A stretch of DNA of 64,000 bases from Anaeramoeba ignava (GCA_028826165.1 JAPDFW010000073.1:281501-345500), one strand, 5' to 3'. Positions 23,801 through 34,900 are shown, counted from the stretch's first letter. Notes: generated by a model from the sequence alone, not told the origin. A program made the numbers and translations.

Positions 23801-25184
23801 TAAATTGATTATTAAAATTATTATTAAATTTATTATTAAATTTATAAATAAAATTATTATTAAAATTATTATTAAAATTATTTATAAATTTATTATTAAA
23901 TTGCTTGAAATCAATCTATAAAAAAATCTTATATACAGGATGTAATAAACTTGACTTTTTCATTTTAATAGAATTTTCATCAACAATTTCATCAGAATTT
24001 TCATCAAATTTTTCATCAACTTTATCCAATTTATTAACAGGATGAAGTTGAATATTAAATTTCTAAAGAAAAAAGAAAGGAATAAATTTAGAATCAAAAA
24101 AAGGAACAAATTTAGAATAAAAACAATCACTTCTTTTAAATCAATTCTAGGTCTATCATAAGCTCTTCCAATAATATTTGGTAAATGAGTATAACCAAGA
24201 TAAGAATCAACTTGAGATCTCCAATCAACAACTGCTTGTTCAAAATCGGAAAAATCCGAAAAATCATCTGGTTTAGGAAATTTTGGAAATGCATTGTTTA
24301 ATTTGGGTAAGTTTTCTTCAACAAGTTGTGGAAATTTTAACTTGTTGAAATTTAATTTTGATGATCGAAAATATTTTCCTTCAATTTTTTGAAAATAAAC
24401 ATCATAAGTATTTCCATTTGAATCAAAATAAAATGGTATGCCTGCTTTTGGTGTTTTAGTTGATGAAACTTTTTTTTCAGAAATTATTGGCCCTTCATAT
24501 TCTTTTCGATCTAAAACATTTTATTTTTAATTTTGATTTTAATTTTTAATTTTATTTTGATTTTGATTTTAATTTTTAATTTTAATTTTAATTTCAATTT
24601 TAATTTTAATTTTAATTTTAATTTTAATTTTAATTTTAATTTTAATTTTAATTTTAATTTTAATTTTGATTTTAATTTTGATTTCAATTTTGATTTTGAT
24701 TTTGATTTTAATTTTAATTTTGATTTTGATTTTAATTTTGATTTTGATTTAATTTTAATTTTAATTTTATAAATGAATTTTAATTTCAATTTTAATTTTA
24801 ATTTTAATTTTAAATTTTAATTTTAATTTTAATTTTAATTTTAATTTTGATTTTAATTTTAATTTTAATTTTAATTTTGATTTTAATTTTAATTTTAATT
24901 TTAATTTTAATTTTAATTTTAATTTTAATTTTAATTTTGATTTTAATTTTAATTTCAAATTCATTTAAAAATTTGATTTAGATTTTGATTTGAAAATTTG
25001 ATTTTAAAAATTTACTTGAAGTTGAGAAAATATTGCGAATTAATTTTTTATCACTTGTTTTAATTGATGTTGTTTTCGTTAAAAAATCAAATGAACTTTC
25101 TGGTCTTTTTAACATTTTTTTTTCTTGAACTTTTTTTATTCTTTGGTCTTTTGAAACTTTTCTTGATAAATTTGTTTTACTCAT
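17818..25184 (-). CDS. Large helical protein of unrecognised family, 12 exons
   Basis: Exons 25184-25016, 24510-24131, 24062-23937, 22411-22276, 22188-22022, 21836-21255, 21121-20951, 20867-20631, 20384-20166, 20101-19811, 19401-18238, 17946-17818; all junctions are GT-AG and phases agree, giving about 1,256 residues. The N-terminus is basic (RKVSKDQRIKKVQEKKM). Residues ~75-180 contain IPFYFDSNGNTYDVYFQ, a Phe-Pro-Lys-Phe-Pro stretch, FEQAVVDWR and GRAYDRP. Later come a coiled-coil-like KAERQKKEQERKE segment, an Asn/Asp-rich loop (NDDNDDD) and a long C-terminal all-helical part with HEAT/ARM-like spacing (FLLSTKALIRVNSIAAEA, HHLFHLFSDSIVQHPKSLKSFF). No signal peptide or membrane segment was seen. 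I do not recognise the family; a scaffold or regulator made of helical repeats is a guess. Five introns carry AT arrays, the largest about 1.5 kb. Confidence 0.75.
17947..18237. repeat. 12-bp AATTTTATAAAT array, last intron of the large gene
   Basis: Tandem TAATTTTATAAA-type units between the last two exons of the minus-strand gene. Confidence 0.8.
19404..19810. repeat. GAATTGAATTGATTT array, intron 10 of the large gene
   Basis: Irregular 5-bp GAATT/GATTT repeats filling a 409-bp intron. Confidence 0.75.
20385..20630. repeat. TTAAATTGAATT array, intron 8 of the large gene
   Basis: About 245 bp of ATTAAATTGAATT and ATTTGATTT repeats between two short exons. Confidence 0.7.
21837..22021. repeat. 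ATTAAAATTCATTTATAAA units, intron 5 of the large gene
   Basis: About seven imperfect copies of a ~20-bp unit, then degenerate AT. Confidence 0.75.
22414..23934. repeat. 12-bp TTATTATTAAAA array, intron 3 of the large gene
   Basis: About 1.5 kb of TTATTATTAAAA with TTATTATTAAAT and TTATTATTTAAT variants. This is the longest intron array fully inside the window. Confidence 0.9.
24513..24990. repeat. (TTTTAA/TTTTGA)n array, intron 1 of the large gene
   Basis: Hexamer array broken once by a TTTATAAATGAATT junction near 24767. Hexamers read on either strand give the artefactual Asn-Phe or Lys-Leu ORFs. Confidence 0.88.
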
Positions 25185-25327
25185 TAAAAAAAAAAGCAAA
25201 ATTAAACAAAAATTAAACAAAAATTAAAAAGAAAATTAAAAGAAAAAAATGAAAAAAAAATTTTTATGATTTATTTTTTCCACTTTTTTTTTTCTTTTTT
25301 AAAAAATAAAAAAAATAAAAATTTAAA

Positions 25328-25582
25328 TTAATTTTTATCCAATCCAAGAAGTTGATAAATTTTTAAAATCCAAATTCTTCTCTCTAGTTCAATTTTTTGG
25401 CGAATTTTTTCTGAATAATTTTCTTGAAATTGTACTTTATTTTCAAAAGTAATTGGTTCAATAGATTCATCATCTGTTTCAGAATCAGCTGAATTTTCTT
25501 GTGAAATAGAATTTGATTCATAATCTGATTCAGAATCTTGTTCTGAATCAGAACTATATTGTTTATTTTTTTTGTTACTCAT
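25328..25582 (-). CDS. Small acidic hypothetical protein
   Basis: 84 residues from an ATG preceded (sense strand) by a T-rich block with CATTTTTTTC. Residues 8-45 are rich in Ser, Asp and Glu (SSDSEQDSESDYES and similar), followed by a mixed-charge helix (EKIRQKIELERRIW) and a short hydrophobic end with LLGLDKN. No domain, signal peptide or membrane segment is recognised. The non-repetitive C-terminal helix argues for a real gene. The acidic serines would suit casein-kinase-2-type phosphorylation, which is inference. It lies 144 bp upstream of the large minus-strand gene in the same orientation. Confidence 0.5.
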   Translation of the reverse strand: MSNKKNKQYSSDSEQDSESDYESNSISQENSADSETDDESIEPITFENKVQFQENYSEKIRQKIELERRIWILKIYQLLGLDKN

Positions 25583-25629
25583 TTTAAAGAAAAGAAAAAA
25601 ATGAAAAAAAAAAAAGGAAAAAAATTTAT

Positions 25630-27115
25630 TCAAAAATTGAAATAAAAATTGGAATAAATTGAAATAAAAATTTATTTAGAAATTGAAATAAAAATTGAAA
25701 TAAAAATTGAAATAAAAATAAATAAAAAATGGAATAAAAATTGGAATAAAAATTGGAATATAAATTGAAATAAAAATTGAAATAAAAATTGAAATAAATT
25801 GGAAATAAAAATTGAAATAAAAATTGAAATAAAAATTGAAATAAAAATTGAAATAAAAATTTAAATAAAAATTGAAATAAAAATTGAAATAAAAATTGAA
25901 ATAAAAATTTAAATATAAATTGAAATAAAAATTGAAATAAAAATTGAAATAAAAATTGAAATAAAAATTGAAATAAAAATTGAAATAAAAATTGGAATAA
26001 AAAATGGAATAAAAATTGAAATAAAAATTGAAATAAAAATTGAAATAAAAATTGAAATAAAAATTGGAATAAAAATTGAAATAAAAATTGAAATAAAAAT
26101 TTAAATAAAAATTTAAATAAAAATTTAAATAAAAATTGAAATAAAAATTGAAATAAAAATTGAAATAAAAATTTAAATAAAAAATGGAATAAAAATTGAA
26201 ATAAAAATTGAAATAAAAATTGAAATAAAAATTGGAATAAAAATTTAAATAAAAATTTAAATAAAAATTGAAATAAAAATTGGAATAAAAATTTAAATAA
26301 AAATTGGAATAAAAATTGAAATAAAAATTGGAATAAAAATTGAAATAAAAATTTATTTAAAAATTTATTTAGAAATTATTTAGAAATTTAAATAAAAATT
26401 TAAATAAAAATTTATTTAGAAATTGAAATAAAAATTGAAATATAAATTGAAATAAAAATTGAAATAAAAATTGAAATAAAAATTGAAATAAAAATTGGAA
26501 TAAAAATTGGAATAAAAATTGAAATAAAAATTTAAATATAAATTGAAATAAAAATTGAAATAAAAATTGAAATAAAAATTGAAATAAAAATTGAAATAAA
26601 AATTGGAATAAAAATTGGAATAAAAATTTAAATAAAAATTTAAATAAAAATTGAAATAAAAATTGAAATAAAAATTGAAATAAAAATTGAAATAAAAATT
26701 GAAATAAAAATGGAATAAAAATTTAAATAAAAATTGAAATAAAAATTGAAATAAAAATTGGAATAAAAATTGAAATAAAAATTGGAATAAAAATTGAAAT
26801 AAAAATTTAAAAAAAAATTTAAATAAAAATTGAAATAAAAATTGAAATAAAAATTTAAATAAAAATTGAAATAAAAATTGGAATAAAAATTGGAATAAAA
26901 ATTGAAATAAAAATTTAAATAAAAATTGGAATAAAAATTGAAATAAAAATTGAAATAAAAATTGGAATAAAAATTGAAATAAAATTTGAATAAAAATTGG
27001 AATAAAAATTGAAATAAAAATTGAATAAAAATTGGAATAAAAATTTAAATAAAAATTGAAATAAAAAATTGAAATAAAAATTGGAATAAAAATTTAAATA
27101 AAATTCATTTAGAAA
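25630..27115. repeat. 11-bp AAATAAAAATT minisatellite, ~1.5 kb
   Basis: Array of GAAATAAAAATT, GGAATAAAAATT and TAAATAAAAATT units (period 11-12 by eye). It lies between the small acidic gene and the MPP gene, so it is intergenic, unlike the two other 11-bp arrays. Confidence 0.9.
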
Positions 27116-27154
27116 TTTATTTCGAAATTGATTAGGAATTGAATTGAAAAAAAA

Positions 27155-27218
27155 AATAATTTTTTCATTTTTCATTTTTTCATTTTTTCATTTTTTTAGA
27201 TTTTTTTTTAGATTTTAA
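27155..27218 (+). promoter_or_regulatory. CATTTTTT repeats and T-block before MPP alpha
   Basis: AATTTTTTCATTTTTCATTTTTTCATTTTTTCATTTTTTTAG precedes a second T run and the ATG at 27219 (units listed in order, spacing 7-8 bp). Confidence 0.45.
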
Positions 27219-28613
27219 ATGAATAAACTCAAACTAACAACTTTATCAAACGGAATTCGAATAGCAACATTCCCACTGAAAACACCACTTACAACAATTG
27301 CATTAGCTTCATTTGCAGGATCTCGATATGAAACAACAAAAGAATTAGGAATATATAGAATATTAGAAAAAATGATGCTGACAAAAACAAAAAAAAGAAG
27401 CACAGAAGAAAGAGAAGAGACAATAAACCGACTGGGCGGATATATCGACACCAAAATATCCGCAGAAGCATTTCTTATGCACGGTTCAGTTATCTCAAAC
27501 CGCTCAGATTTGCTTATCGAGATTTTTCAAGACTCGATCCAAAATTTAGTTCATTCACAAAAGGAGATCAACTCAAAAATTCAACAATACATTGAAAAAT
27601 CAAAAGAGACCCGTTTAATCGGCAGGGAAATAATCGATGATCTTGTTCATGCAGCCGCATATGCTCCCAAAAAACTCAAAATTCTTAAAGCAAATGAATA
27701 TCATTTCTCAAATTTAGGATTGGCTCAAAATTCAAAATCACTACTTTTTTCAGAAAAAAAACTGAAATCAATAACGTCTTCCAAACTCAAAAACGCAATG
27801 AAAAAAGTCTTTTATGGCGAAAATATGGTTTTTTCAAATGTGGGAATGGATCACGATCTTTTCTGCAAGAAAATCGACAACGCATTCGGAAAAATGCCCA
27901 AAAAACCGCCTCAAAATCTCCCCCAAAACAGGAGTTCTTATAAAGGCGGATATATAAATTATCCACAGAAAATAGTGGATGATCAAAACACAACTGTTTA
28001 TATCGATGGAAAGCTTCCACTCAACGCAGAAATGTCGTATCTTGGGTGGTTCTATCCAGGCGCAGATCTTTTTTCAGATGATATTTTCGCCTATTTTGTC
28101 CTCCAATTTATCATCGGCGATGCTGCCTCTTTCTCTTCTGGCGGCCCAGGAAAGGGAATGTATTCAAGATCATGCAGAAATATCATGTCTAAACACTTCT
28201 TTATTGACTCAATCGAGGCAAAAAACTTCTCTTATTCAGACTCTGGATTGTTCGGAATTGTTGCTGGTCTTAATTCACAATTTTTGGAAAACGGTTGCGA
28301 AATTATTCACAATGAATTCCTTCAATTGGCAAACGTTCCTGTCCCGAATCAAGAATTGGAACGCGCCAAAAATAGGTTGAAAATGATGCTTTTTATGATT
28401 CTTGAAGAGAGAGAAGTCTTTGCTGAGGATATCGTCCATCAGATTTTGTTTTACGGATATTGGATGAATCCTGATTATATTTGCAAAAAAATTGATAGTG
28501 TAACCCAAAAAGATATTTTGCGCATTTCAAATAATTGTTTAAATTCTCCTTTAACTTTGGCTGCTTGGGGTGATACTACTTCTTTAAAGAATTATGAAAA
28601 ATATTTGAAATGA
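27219..28613 (+). CDS. Mitochondrial/hydrogenosomal processing peptidase alpha subunit (M16 family)
   Basis: 464 residues, single exon, TGA stop. It starts directly with the M16 fold (KLTTLSNGIRIAT), so any presequence is very short. At ~44-51 the zinc site of beta subunits (HxxEH) is replaced by YRILEKMM, as in non-catalytic alpha subunits. The decisive feature is the glycine-rich loop SSGGPGKGMYSR at about 304-315, used by alpha-MPP to bind and move presequences. Alpha pairs with a catalytic beta subunit to remove targeting peptides in the organelle matrix; in an anaerobe the organelle would be a hydrogenosome or similar. Length fits the family. Codon choice is noticeably GC-richer (many GGC, CCC, ATC) than the neighbouring BTB genes. 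Confidence 0.92.
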   Translation: MNKLKLTTLSNGIRIATFPLKTPLTTIALASFAGSRYETTKELGIYRILEKMMLTKTKKRSTEEREETINRLGGYIDTKISAEAFLMHGSVISNRSDLLIEIFQDSIQNLVHSQKEINSKIQQYIEKSKETRLIGREIIDDLVHAAAYAPKKLKILKANEYHFSNLGLAQNSKSLLFSEKKLKSITSSKLKNAMKKVFYGENMVFSNVGMDHDLFCKKIDNAFGKMPKKPPQNLPQNRSSYKGGYINYPQKIVDDQNTTVYIDGKLPLNAEMSYLGWFYPGADLFSDDIFAYFVLQFIIGDAASFSSGGPGKGMYSRSCRNIMSKHFFIDSIEAKNFSYSDSGLFGIVAGLNSQFLENGCEIIHNEFLQLANVPVPNQELERAKNRLKMMLFMILEEREVFAEDIVHQILFYGYWMNPDYICKKIDSVTQKDILRISNNCLNSPLTLAAWGDTTSLKNYEKYLK

Positions 28614-28649
28614 TTTTTTCAATCAAAATAAAATTTTCAAAATTTAAAA

Positions 28650-30270
28650 AAAGCGAATAAATTAATTTAAAAATACAATTTAATATTTAACATAAAAATA
28701 TAAAAAATAAGAATAGATTTAATTTAATATTTGATTTATAAATTAATTTAAAAATATAATTTAAATAATTAATTCAATTATTAAAATAATAATTTATTGT
28801 TTTAGATTTAAATATTTTATTATTTAAATATTTAACATATAAATATAAAAAATAAGAATAGATTTAATTTAATATTTAATTTATAAATTAATTTAAAAAT
28901 ATAATTTAATAATTAATTCAATTATTAAAATAATAATTTATTGTTTTAGATTTAAATATTTTATTATTTAAATATTAAACATATAAATATAAAAATAAGA
29001 ATAGATTTAATTTAATATTTAATTTATAAATCAATTTAAAAATATAATTTATTATTTAAATTTATGTTTAAAATAATAATTTAATGTTTTAGATTTAAAT
29101 ATTTTATTATTTAAATATTTAACATAAAAAAATAAAATACAAGAATAGATTTAATTTAATATTTAATTTATAAATTAATTTAAAAATATAATTTAATATT
29201 TAATTTCATTATTAAAATAATAATTTAATGTTTTAGATTTAAATATTTTATTATTTAAATATTTAACATATAAATATAAAAATTGAAAATAAGTTTAATT
29301 TAATATTTAATTTATAAATTAATTTAAAAATATAATTTAATATTTAATTCTATTATTAAAATAATAATTTATTGTTTTTAGATTTAAATATTTTATTATT
29401 TAAATATTTAACATAAAAATATAAAAATAAGAATAGATTTAATTTAATATTTAATTTATAAATTAATTTAAAAATATAATTTAATATTTAATTTCATTAT
29501 TAAAATAATAATTTAATGTTTTAGATTTAAATATTTTATTATTTAAATATTTAACATATAAATATAAAAATTGAAAATAAGTTTAATTTAATATTTAATT
29601 TATAAAATAATTTAAAAATATAATTTAATATTTAATTTTATGTTTTAAAATAATAATTTAATGTTTTAAATTTAAATATTTTATTATTTAAATATTTAAC
29701 AAATAAATATAAAAATAAGAATAGATTTAATTTAATATTTAATTTATAAATTAATTTAAAAATATAATTTAATATTTAATTTTATTATTAAAATAATAAT
29801 TTATTGTTTTAGATTTAAATATTTTATTATTTAAATATTTAACATATAAATATAAAAAATAAGAATAGATTTAATTTAATATTTAATTTATAAATTAATT
29901 CAAAAATATAATTTAATATTTAATTTTATTATTAAAATAATAATTTAATGTTTTAGATTTAAATATTTTATTATTTAAAAATTTAACATATAAATATAAA
30001 AATAAGAATATATTTAATTTAATATTTAATTTATAAATTAATTTAAAAATTTAATTTAATATTTAATTTTATTATTAAAATAATAATTTAATGTTTTAGA
30101 TTTAAATATTTTCTTATTTAATTATTTAACATAAAAATATAAAAAATGAGAATAGATTTAATTTAATATTTAATTAATAAATTAATTTAAAAATATAATT
30201 TAATATTTAATTTTATGTTTAAAATAATAATTTATTGTTTTAGATTTAAATATTTTATTATTTAAAAATA
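28650..30270. repeat. ~144-bp satellite, array A, about 11 copies
   Basis: Each unit contains TGTTTTAGATTTAAATATTT, a TTTAACATATAAATATAAAA segment and AGAATAGATTTAATTTAAT. The TGTTTTAG marker recurs at about 28799, 28942, 29085, 29229, 29373 and 29517, a 143-144-bp period. The same satellite recurs at 34.1-34.9 and 46.8-48.6 kb. Confidence 0.92.
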
Positions 30271-30671
30271 TTTTGAAAATTGATTTTTGAAATTAAAATT
30301 TTATCTTTTTTTTTGAATTAAATTGAATTAATATTAATTTGGAAATTTGTTTTTAAATTTAAATTTATTAATAATTTTTAAATTCAAAAAAAAAATAAAT
30401 TAAAAATTAAATTAAAATAATTTTCCTTTTTTTTTAATAAAAAAAATTAATAAAAAATAATAATAATTTATTAATAAATTAATTTAAAATAATAAATTAA
30501 AAAGAAAATTAAATTAATTATTAATTTAAATTTATTCTTATTTTTATATTTTTATTTATTTTCAAAATCCACTTTTTATTCATTTTTAAATTTTTTTTTC
30601 ATTTTTCCTTTTTTTAAAAACAAAAACAAAAACAAAAACAAAAAACAAAAACAAACAAACACAAAAACAAA
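30271..30671 (+). promoter_or_regulatory. Upstream block of BTB-TLDc copy 1 (duplicated at 48.6-49.0 kb)
   Basis: About 400 bp, almost identical to 48611-49015. It ends in TTTTTTTTTCATTTTTCC and a (CAAAAA)n leader immediately before the ATG. Confidence 0.6.
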
Positions 30672-32369
30672 ATGGATAATAATAATAATAATAACCAAAT
30701 TGAAAATGCAAATCAAAATGAAAATGAAAATGAAATGAAAAATTTAGAAAAAAAAGTAACAAAAAATTTAATTAAAGATTATTCAAACCTTTTAAATGAA
30801 AATTCATTTAAAGATTTTTCAATTTTTGTTGAGAATAAATCAAATCCTTTTGAAATTAAAGTTCATAAATCAATTTTATCTTCAAGATCTCCTTTTTTTA
30901 ATGAATCATTAAGGCAAGAATCTCTTTCTATTTCTTTAAATCAATTTAATAAAAAAGAAATGGAATCAATTTTGAGTTATATTTATTATGGAAATATTTC
31001 TTTTGAGAATCAAGAAAATCTTATTCAATTATTGGAAATTTCAATTTATTTTAAATTAAATTTATTGAAAGAAATTATTCAAAAAAAAATTTTAAATTCA
31101 ATTAATTATTCAAATTTTTTCCAATTTTTATTCCAAAATCGAAATTTAAATTCAAATGAAATTGAAATAAAATGTTTTGAATTAATAAATCAAAATTTTT
31201 CCCAAATTCAAAATAATGAAAATTTATTCAATTTAACTAAAGAAGAAATTATCAAATTTATTCAATTTAAACAAGAAAAAAAAGAAATTTTTCAATTTGA
31301 TTTTTTTCAATTTTTAAATAATTGGATTGAAAAAAGAAATCAAAGATTAAAAGGAAAGAAAGAAAAAGAAAAAGAAAAAGAAAAAGGAATTGAAAAGAAA
31401 AGATTATTTCATTCTTTTTTTTCATTATTTGATAAAGATTCAATTTCAAAACAAGATTTTGATAAATTAAAACAATTTGATTTTTTTCCTAAATCTTTTT
31501 TAGTTGATATTCAAAACAAAGTTATTCAAGATAATCAAAAAGAAATTGAAGATAAAGAGAAAGAAATTGAAAAGAATCAAAAAGAAAATCAACAAATGAA
31601 AATTGAAATTGAAGAGAAATGGAAGAAAGAAGTTGAGAATAAAGAGAAAGAAAATCAACAAATGAAAATTGAAATTGAAGAGAAATGGAAGAAAGAAGTT
31701 GAAGAGAAAGAGAAGGAAAATCAACAAATGAAAATTGAAATTGAAGAGAAATGGAAGAAAGAAGTTGAGAAAATGAAACCTATTTTTGATGAAATTGAAG
31801 AAATGAAAAAACAATTTCAGAGTTTTTGGAATTCAGAAATTGTTCAAGATATTGAATATGTTAAGAAATTACAAGAATGGATAAATGATAATGATTTTTT
31901 TTCTAAAATGAAAAAAGGATTTTCAGCAAAAAGAGATGGGTTTAATTCTCAAAATTGGCATAAAGCAGTTGATGGGAAAGGAAAAACATTAGTTATTATC
32001 AAAACAAAACAAAATTTTATTTTTGGAGGTTTTACTCAAGTTGGATTTAAATCAGCAAATGGAGAATGGAGTAATGACTCAAATGCATTTATTTTTTCAT
32101 TAAGAAATGATAAAGGAGATAGAATACCTGCAAAGTTTACTTGTAAAGAACCTCAATATGCAATTTATTCTCATTTAAATATTGGTCCAAGGTTTGGTCA
32201 AGGAACTGATTTTCGAATAAATTCTAATTTACAACCTGGTTATTCAAATTTTGGTCATAGTTATATTCCACCTAATGGAATTACTTATGGAACAGATTCA
32301 GGTAAAAGTTATTTAGCTGGTTCTTATGATAAATGGGTTGTTGATGAAGTTGAATCTTATTTCATTTAA
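30672..32369 (+). CDS. BTB-TLDc protein with coiled-coil linker, copy 1 (intact)
   Basis: 565 residues, single exon, TAA stop. An Asn-rich start (MDNNNNNN) is followed by a BTB/POZ domain (~40-145: FSIFVENK, KVHKSILSSRSPFFNESL, MESILSYIYYGNISF), a BACK-like helical segment, a Lys/Glu coiled coil (~235-390) with three ~25-residue repeats ending KWKKEVE, and a C-terminal TLDc domain (~410-565: FSAKRDGFNSQNWHKAVDGKG, TLVIIKT, FIFGGFTQVG, NAFIFSLRN, GPRFGQGTDF, VVDEVESYFI). BTB domains dimerise and often recruit cullin-3; TLDc domains occur in V-ATPase and oxidation-resistance proteins. The specific role is unknown. Satellite array A and the upstream block are shared with the decayed copy at 49.0 kb. 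Confidence 0.88.
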   Translation: MDNNNNNNQIENANQNENENEMKNLEKKVTKNLIKDYSNLLNENSFKDFSIFVENKSNPFEIKVHKSILSSRSPFFNESLRQESLSISLNQFNKKEMESILSYIYYGNISFENQENLIQLLEISIYFKLNLLKEIIQKKILNSINYSNFFQFLFQNRNLNSNEIEIKCFELINQNFSQIQNNENLFNLTKEEIIKFIQFKQEKKEIFQFDFFQFLNNWIEKRNQRLKGKKEKEKEKEKGIEKKRLFHSFFSLFDKDSISKQDFDKLKQFDFFPKSFLVDIQNKVIQDNQKEIEDKEKEIEKNQKENQQMKIEIEEKWKKEVENKEKENQQMKIEIEEKWKKEVEEKEKENQQMKIEIEEKWKKEVEKMKPIFDEIEEMKKQFQSFWNSEIVQDIEYVKKLQEWINDNDFFSKMKKGFSAKRDGFNSQNWHKAVDGKGKTLVIIKTKQNFIFGGFTQVGFKSANGEWSNDSNAFIFSLRNDKGDRIPAKFTCKEPQYAIYSHLNIGPRFGQGTDFRINSNLQPGYSNFGHSYIPPNGITYGTDSGKSYLAGSYDKWVVDEVESYFI

Positions 32370-32839
32370 AAAATTAATTAATAATAAGAAAATCAAACTT
32401 TTTTTTTTTAATTTTTTTTTTCAAAATTTAATTCAATTTTAATTTACTTTTAATCAAATTAATTTCTTTAAAATAATAAATAAGAAACGAATTTAATTTT
32501 AAATAATTTAATTTTAATTTAAAATATTTATTAAAAATTTAATTAATAAAAAATAATCCAAAAAAAAAAATAATAAATTTTAAAAAATTGAATATTTTTA
32601 ATATAATAAATAAAAATAAAAATTGAAAATAGAAATTAATAATAATTAAATTTAAATTCATTAATTAAAATATTAAAATAAAAAAAATCAAATAAAATTT
32701 ATTATTAATTAATATTTAAATATTAATAAATTATAATCAAAATCAAAAATAGAATAATTAGTAAATTATTTTTTTAGAAAGTTTATCTTATTCAATCATG
32801 TTAAATTCAATTTATTTAAAATTTTTAATTTTTAATTTT
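32370..32839. other. Unstructured AT spacer after BTB-TLDc copy 1
   Basis: No ORF or clear tandem unit seen; A/T homopolymers and AATAATAAAT motifs. Confidence 0.5.
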
Positions 32840-33335
32840 ATTTTTAATATATTTTATTATAATTAAAATTAGAATAATAAATAATTAAAAATATTAATAT
32901 AATAAATAAAAATATTATATCAAATTAAATTAAAATAAATTTAAATTAAATTATTATTAAATATTATTAAAATTAAATATTTATATTTATTAAAATATTT
33001 ATTCCACTTTTTAATATATTTTATTATAATTAAAATTGGAATAATAAATAATCAAAAATATTAATATAATAAATAAAAATATTATTTCAAATTAAATTAA
33101 AATAAATCTAAATTAAATTATTATTAAATATTATTAAAATTAAATATTTATTTTTATTAAAATATTTATTCCACTTTTTTTAATATATTTTATTATAATT
33201 AAAATTGGAATAATAAATAATCAAAAATATTAATTTAATAAATAAAAATATTATTTCAAATTAAATTAAAATAAATTTAAATTAAATTATTATTAAATAT
33301 TATTAAAATTAAATATTTATCTTTATTAAAATATT
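32840..33335. repeat. ~168-bp repeat, 3 copies
   Basis: AATATATTTTATTATAATTA starts copies at about 32846, 33013 and 33182. Each copy also contains TTATTCCACTTTTT at the boundary. Confidence 0.85.
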
Positions 33336-33770
33336 TCAATTTTCTTCTCAATTTTATTAAATTATTGAGAATAATTTTATATTACTTTAAATAAAGAAAT
33401 ATTAATAAAATATATAAAATAAAATTAATTTTAAATTTAATTATTTAATATTCTTTATTCCATTTTTGAAATAAATTAATTAAAATATTTTATTTATTTT
33501 ATTAAATTATTGGGAATAATTTTATATTAATTTAAATAAAGAAATATTAATAAAATATATAAAATATAATTAATTTTAAATTTAATTATTTAATATTCTT
33601 TATTCCATTTTTGAAATAAATTAATTAAAATATTTTATTAATTTTATTTAAATATTGGGAATAATTTTATATTAATTTAAATAAAGAAATATTAATAAAA
33701 TATATAAAATAGAATTAATTTTAAATTTAATTATTTAATATTCTTTATTCCATTTTTGAAATAAATTAAT
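33336..33770. repeat. ~145-bp repeat, 3 copies, running into the BTB remnant
   Basis: The marker ATTGGGAATAATTTTATATT recurs at about 33364, 33510 and 33655. Each copy has TATTCTTTATTCCATTTTTG; the last copy abuts the coding remnant. Confidence 0.85.
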
Positions 33771-34083
33771 GAAAAAGATTTTATTATTGAAAGAAAAGAA
33801 AAACAATATAAATTTCCTAAATTAATATTAATAATGAGAAGTGAATTATATCGAGGAATGTTTTTATCTGTAACAGATGATACTTCTAATAAGTGAATTA
33901 AGTAATAAATCATTTCAAATATTTGAATATTGGATTTATTCAAATCAAATTAAAAATGAAATTCAAATTACACAAGAAATAATTGATGAAATTCAAATTG
34001 GAATTGATTATTTTCAATTAAATCAAACAAATCCAAATTTATTTGATTTATTAATTAACAAATTTAATAATCAAAATCAATAA
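33771..34083 (+). pseudogene. Remnant of the second BTB domain of an ankyrin-BTB-BTB gene
   Basis: Frame one reads EKDFIIERKEKQYKFPKLI, LIMRSELYRGMFLSVTDDTSN and then meets stops; the adjacent frame continues ELSNKSFQIFEYWIYSNQ to NLFDLLINKFNN and TAA. Together they align with the C-terminal BTB of the ankyrin genes at 38.2 and 42.1 kb (DFRIICEEKEIKVHKLI, LRSELFKGMF, FETINQFIYFLY). Ankyrin repeats and the first BTB are missing, and a frame break sits near 33885-33895. It is bounded on both sides by satellite arrays, which suggests an old copy broken up by repeat expansion. Confidence 0.65.
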
Positions 34084-34084
34084 A

Positions 34085-34900
34085 AAACAAGAATAGGTTT
34101 AATTTAATATTTAATTTATAAATTAATTTAAAAATATAATTTAATATTTAATTTTATTATTAAAATAATAATTTAATGTTTTAAATTTAAATATTTTATT
34201 ATTTAAATATTTAACATATAAATATAAAAAATAGGAATAAGTTTAATTTAATATTTAATTTATAAATTAATTTAAAAATATAATTTAATATTTAATTTTA
34301 TTATTAAAATAATAATTTATTGTTTTAGATTTAAATATTTTATTATTTAAATATTTAACATAAAAATATAAAAATGAAAATAGATTTAATTTAATATTTA
34401 ATTTATAAATTAATTTAAAAATATAATTTAATATTCAATTTCATGTTTAAAATAATAATTTATTGTTTTTTAGATTTAAATATTTTATTATTTAAATATT
34501 TAACATATAAATATAAAAATGAAAATAGATTTAATTTAATATTTAATTTATAAATTAATTTAAAAATATAATTTAATATTTAATTTTATGTTTAAAATAA
34601 TAATTTATTGTTTTAAATTTAAATATTTTATTATTTAAATATTTAACATAAAAATATAAAAAATAAGAATAGATTTAATTTAATATTTAATATATAAATT
34701 AATTTAAAATTATAATTTAATATTTAATTTTATGTTTAAAATAATAATTTATTGTTTTAGATTTAAATATTTTATTATTTAAATATTTAACATAAAAATA
34801 TAAAAAATAAGAATAGATTTAATTTAATATTTAATTTATAAATTAATTTAAAAATATAATTTAATATTTAATTTCATGTTTAAAATAATAAATTAATGTT
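34085..34900. repeat. ~144-bp satellite, array B, 5-6 copies
   Basis: Same unit as array A (TGTTTTAGATTTAAATATTT marker, AGAATAGATTTAATTTAAT), starting immediately after the BTB remnant stop. Confidence 0.92.

Noticed and set aside
28650-30270. Regular repeats as a CRISPR array
   Set aside because: Units are contiguous satellite copies without unique spacers, in a eukaryotic genome with no cas genes.
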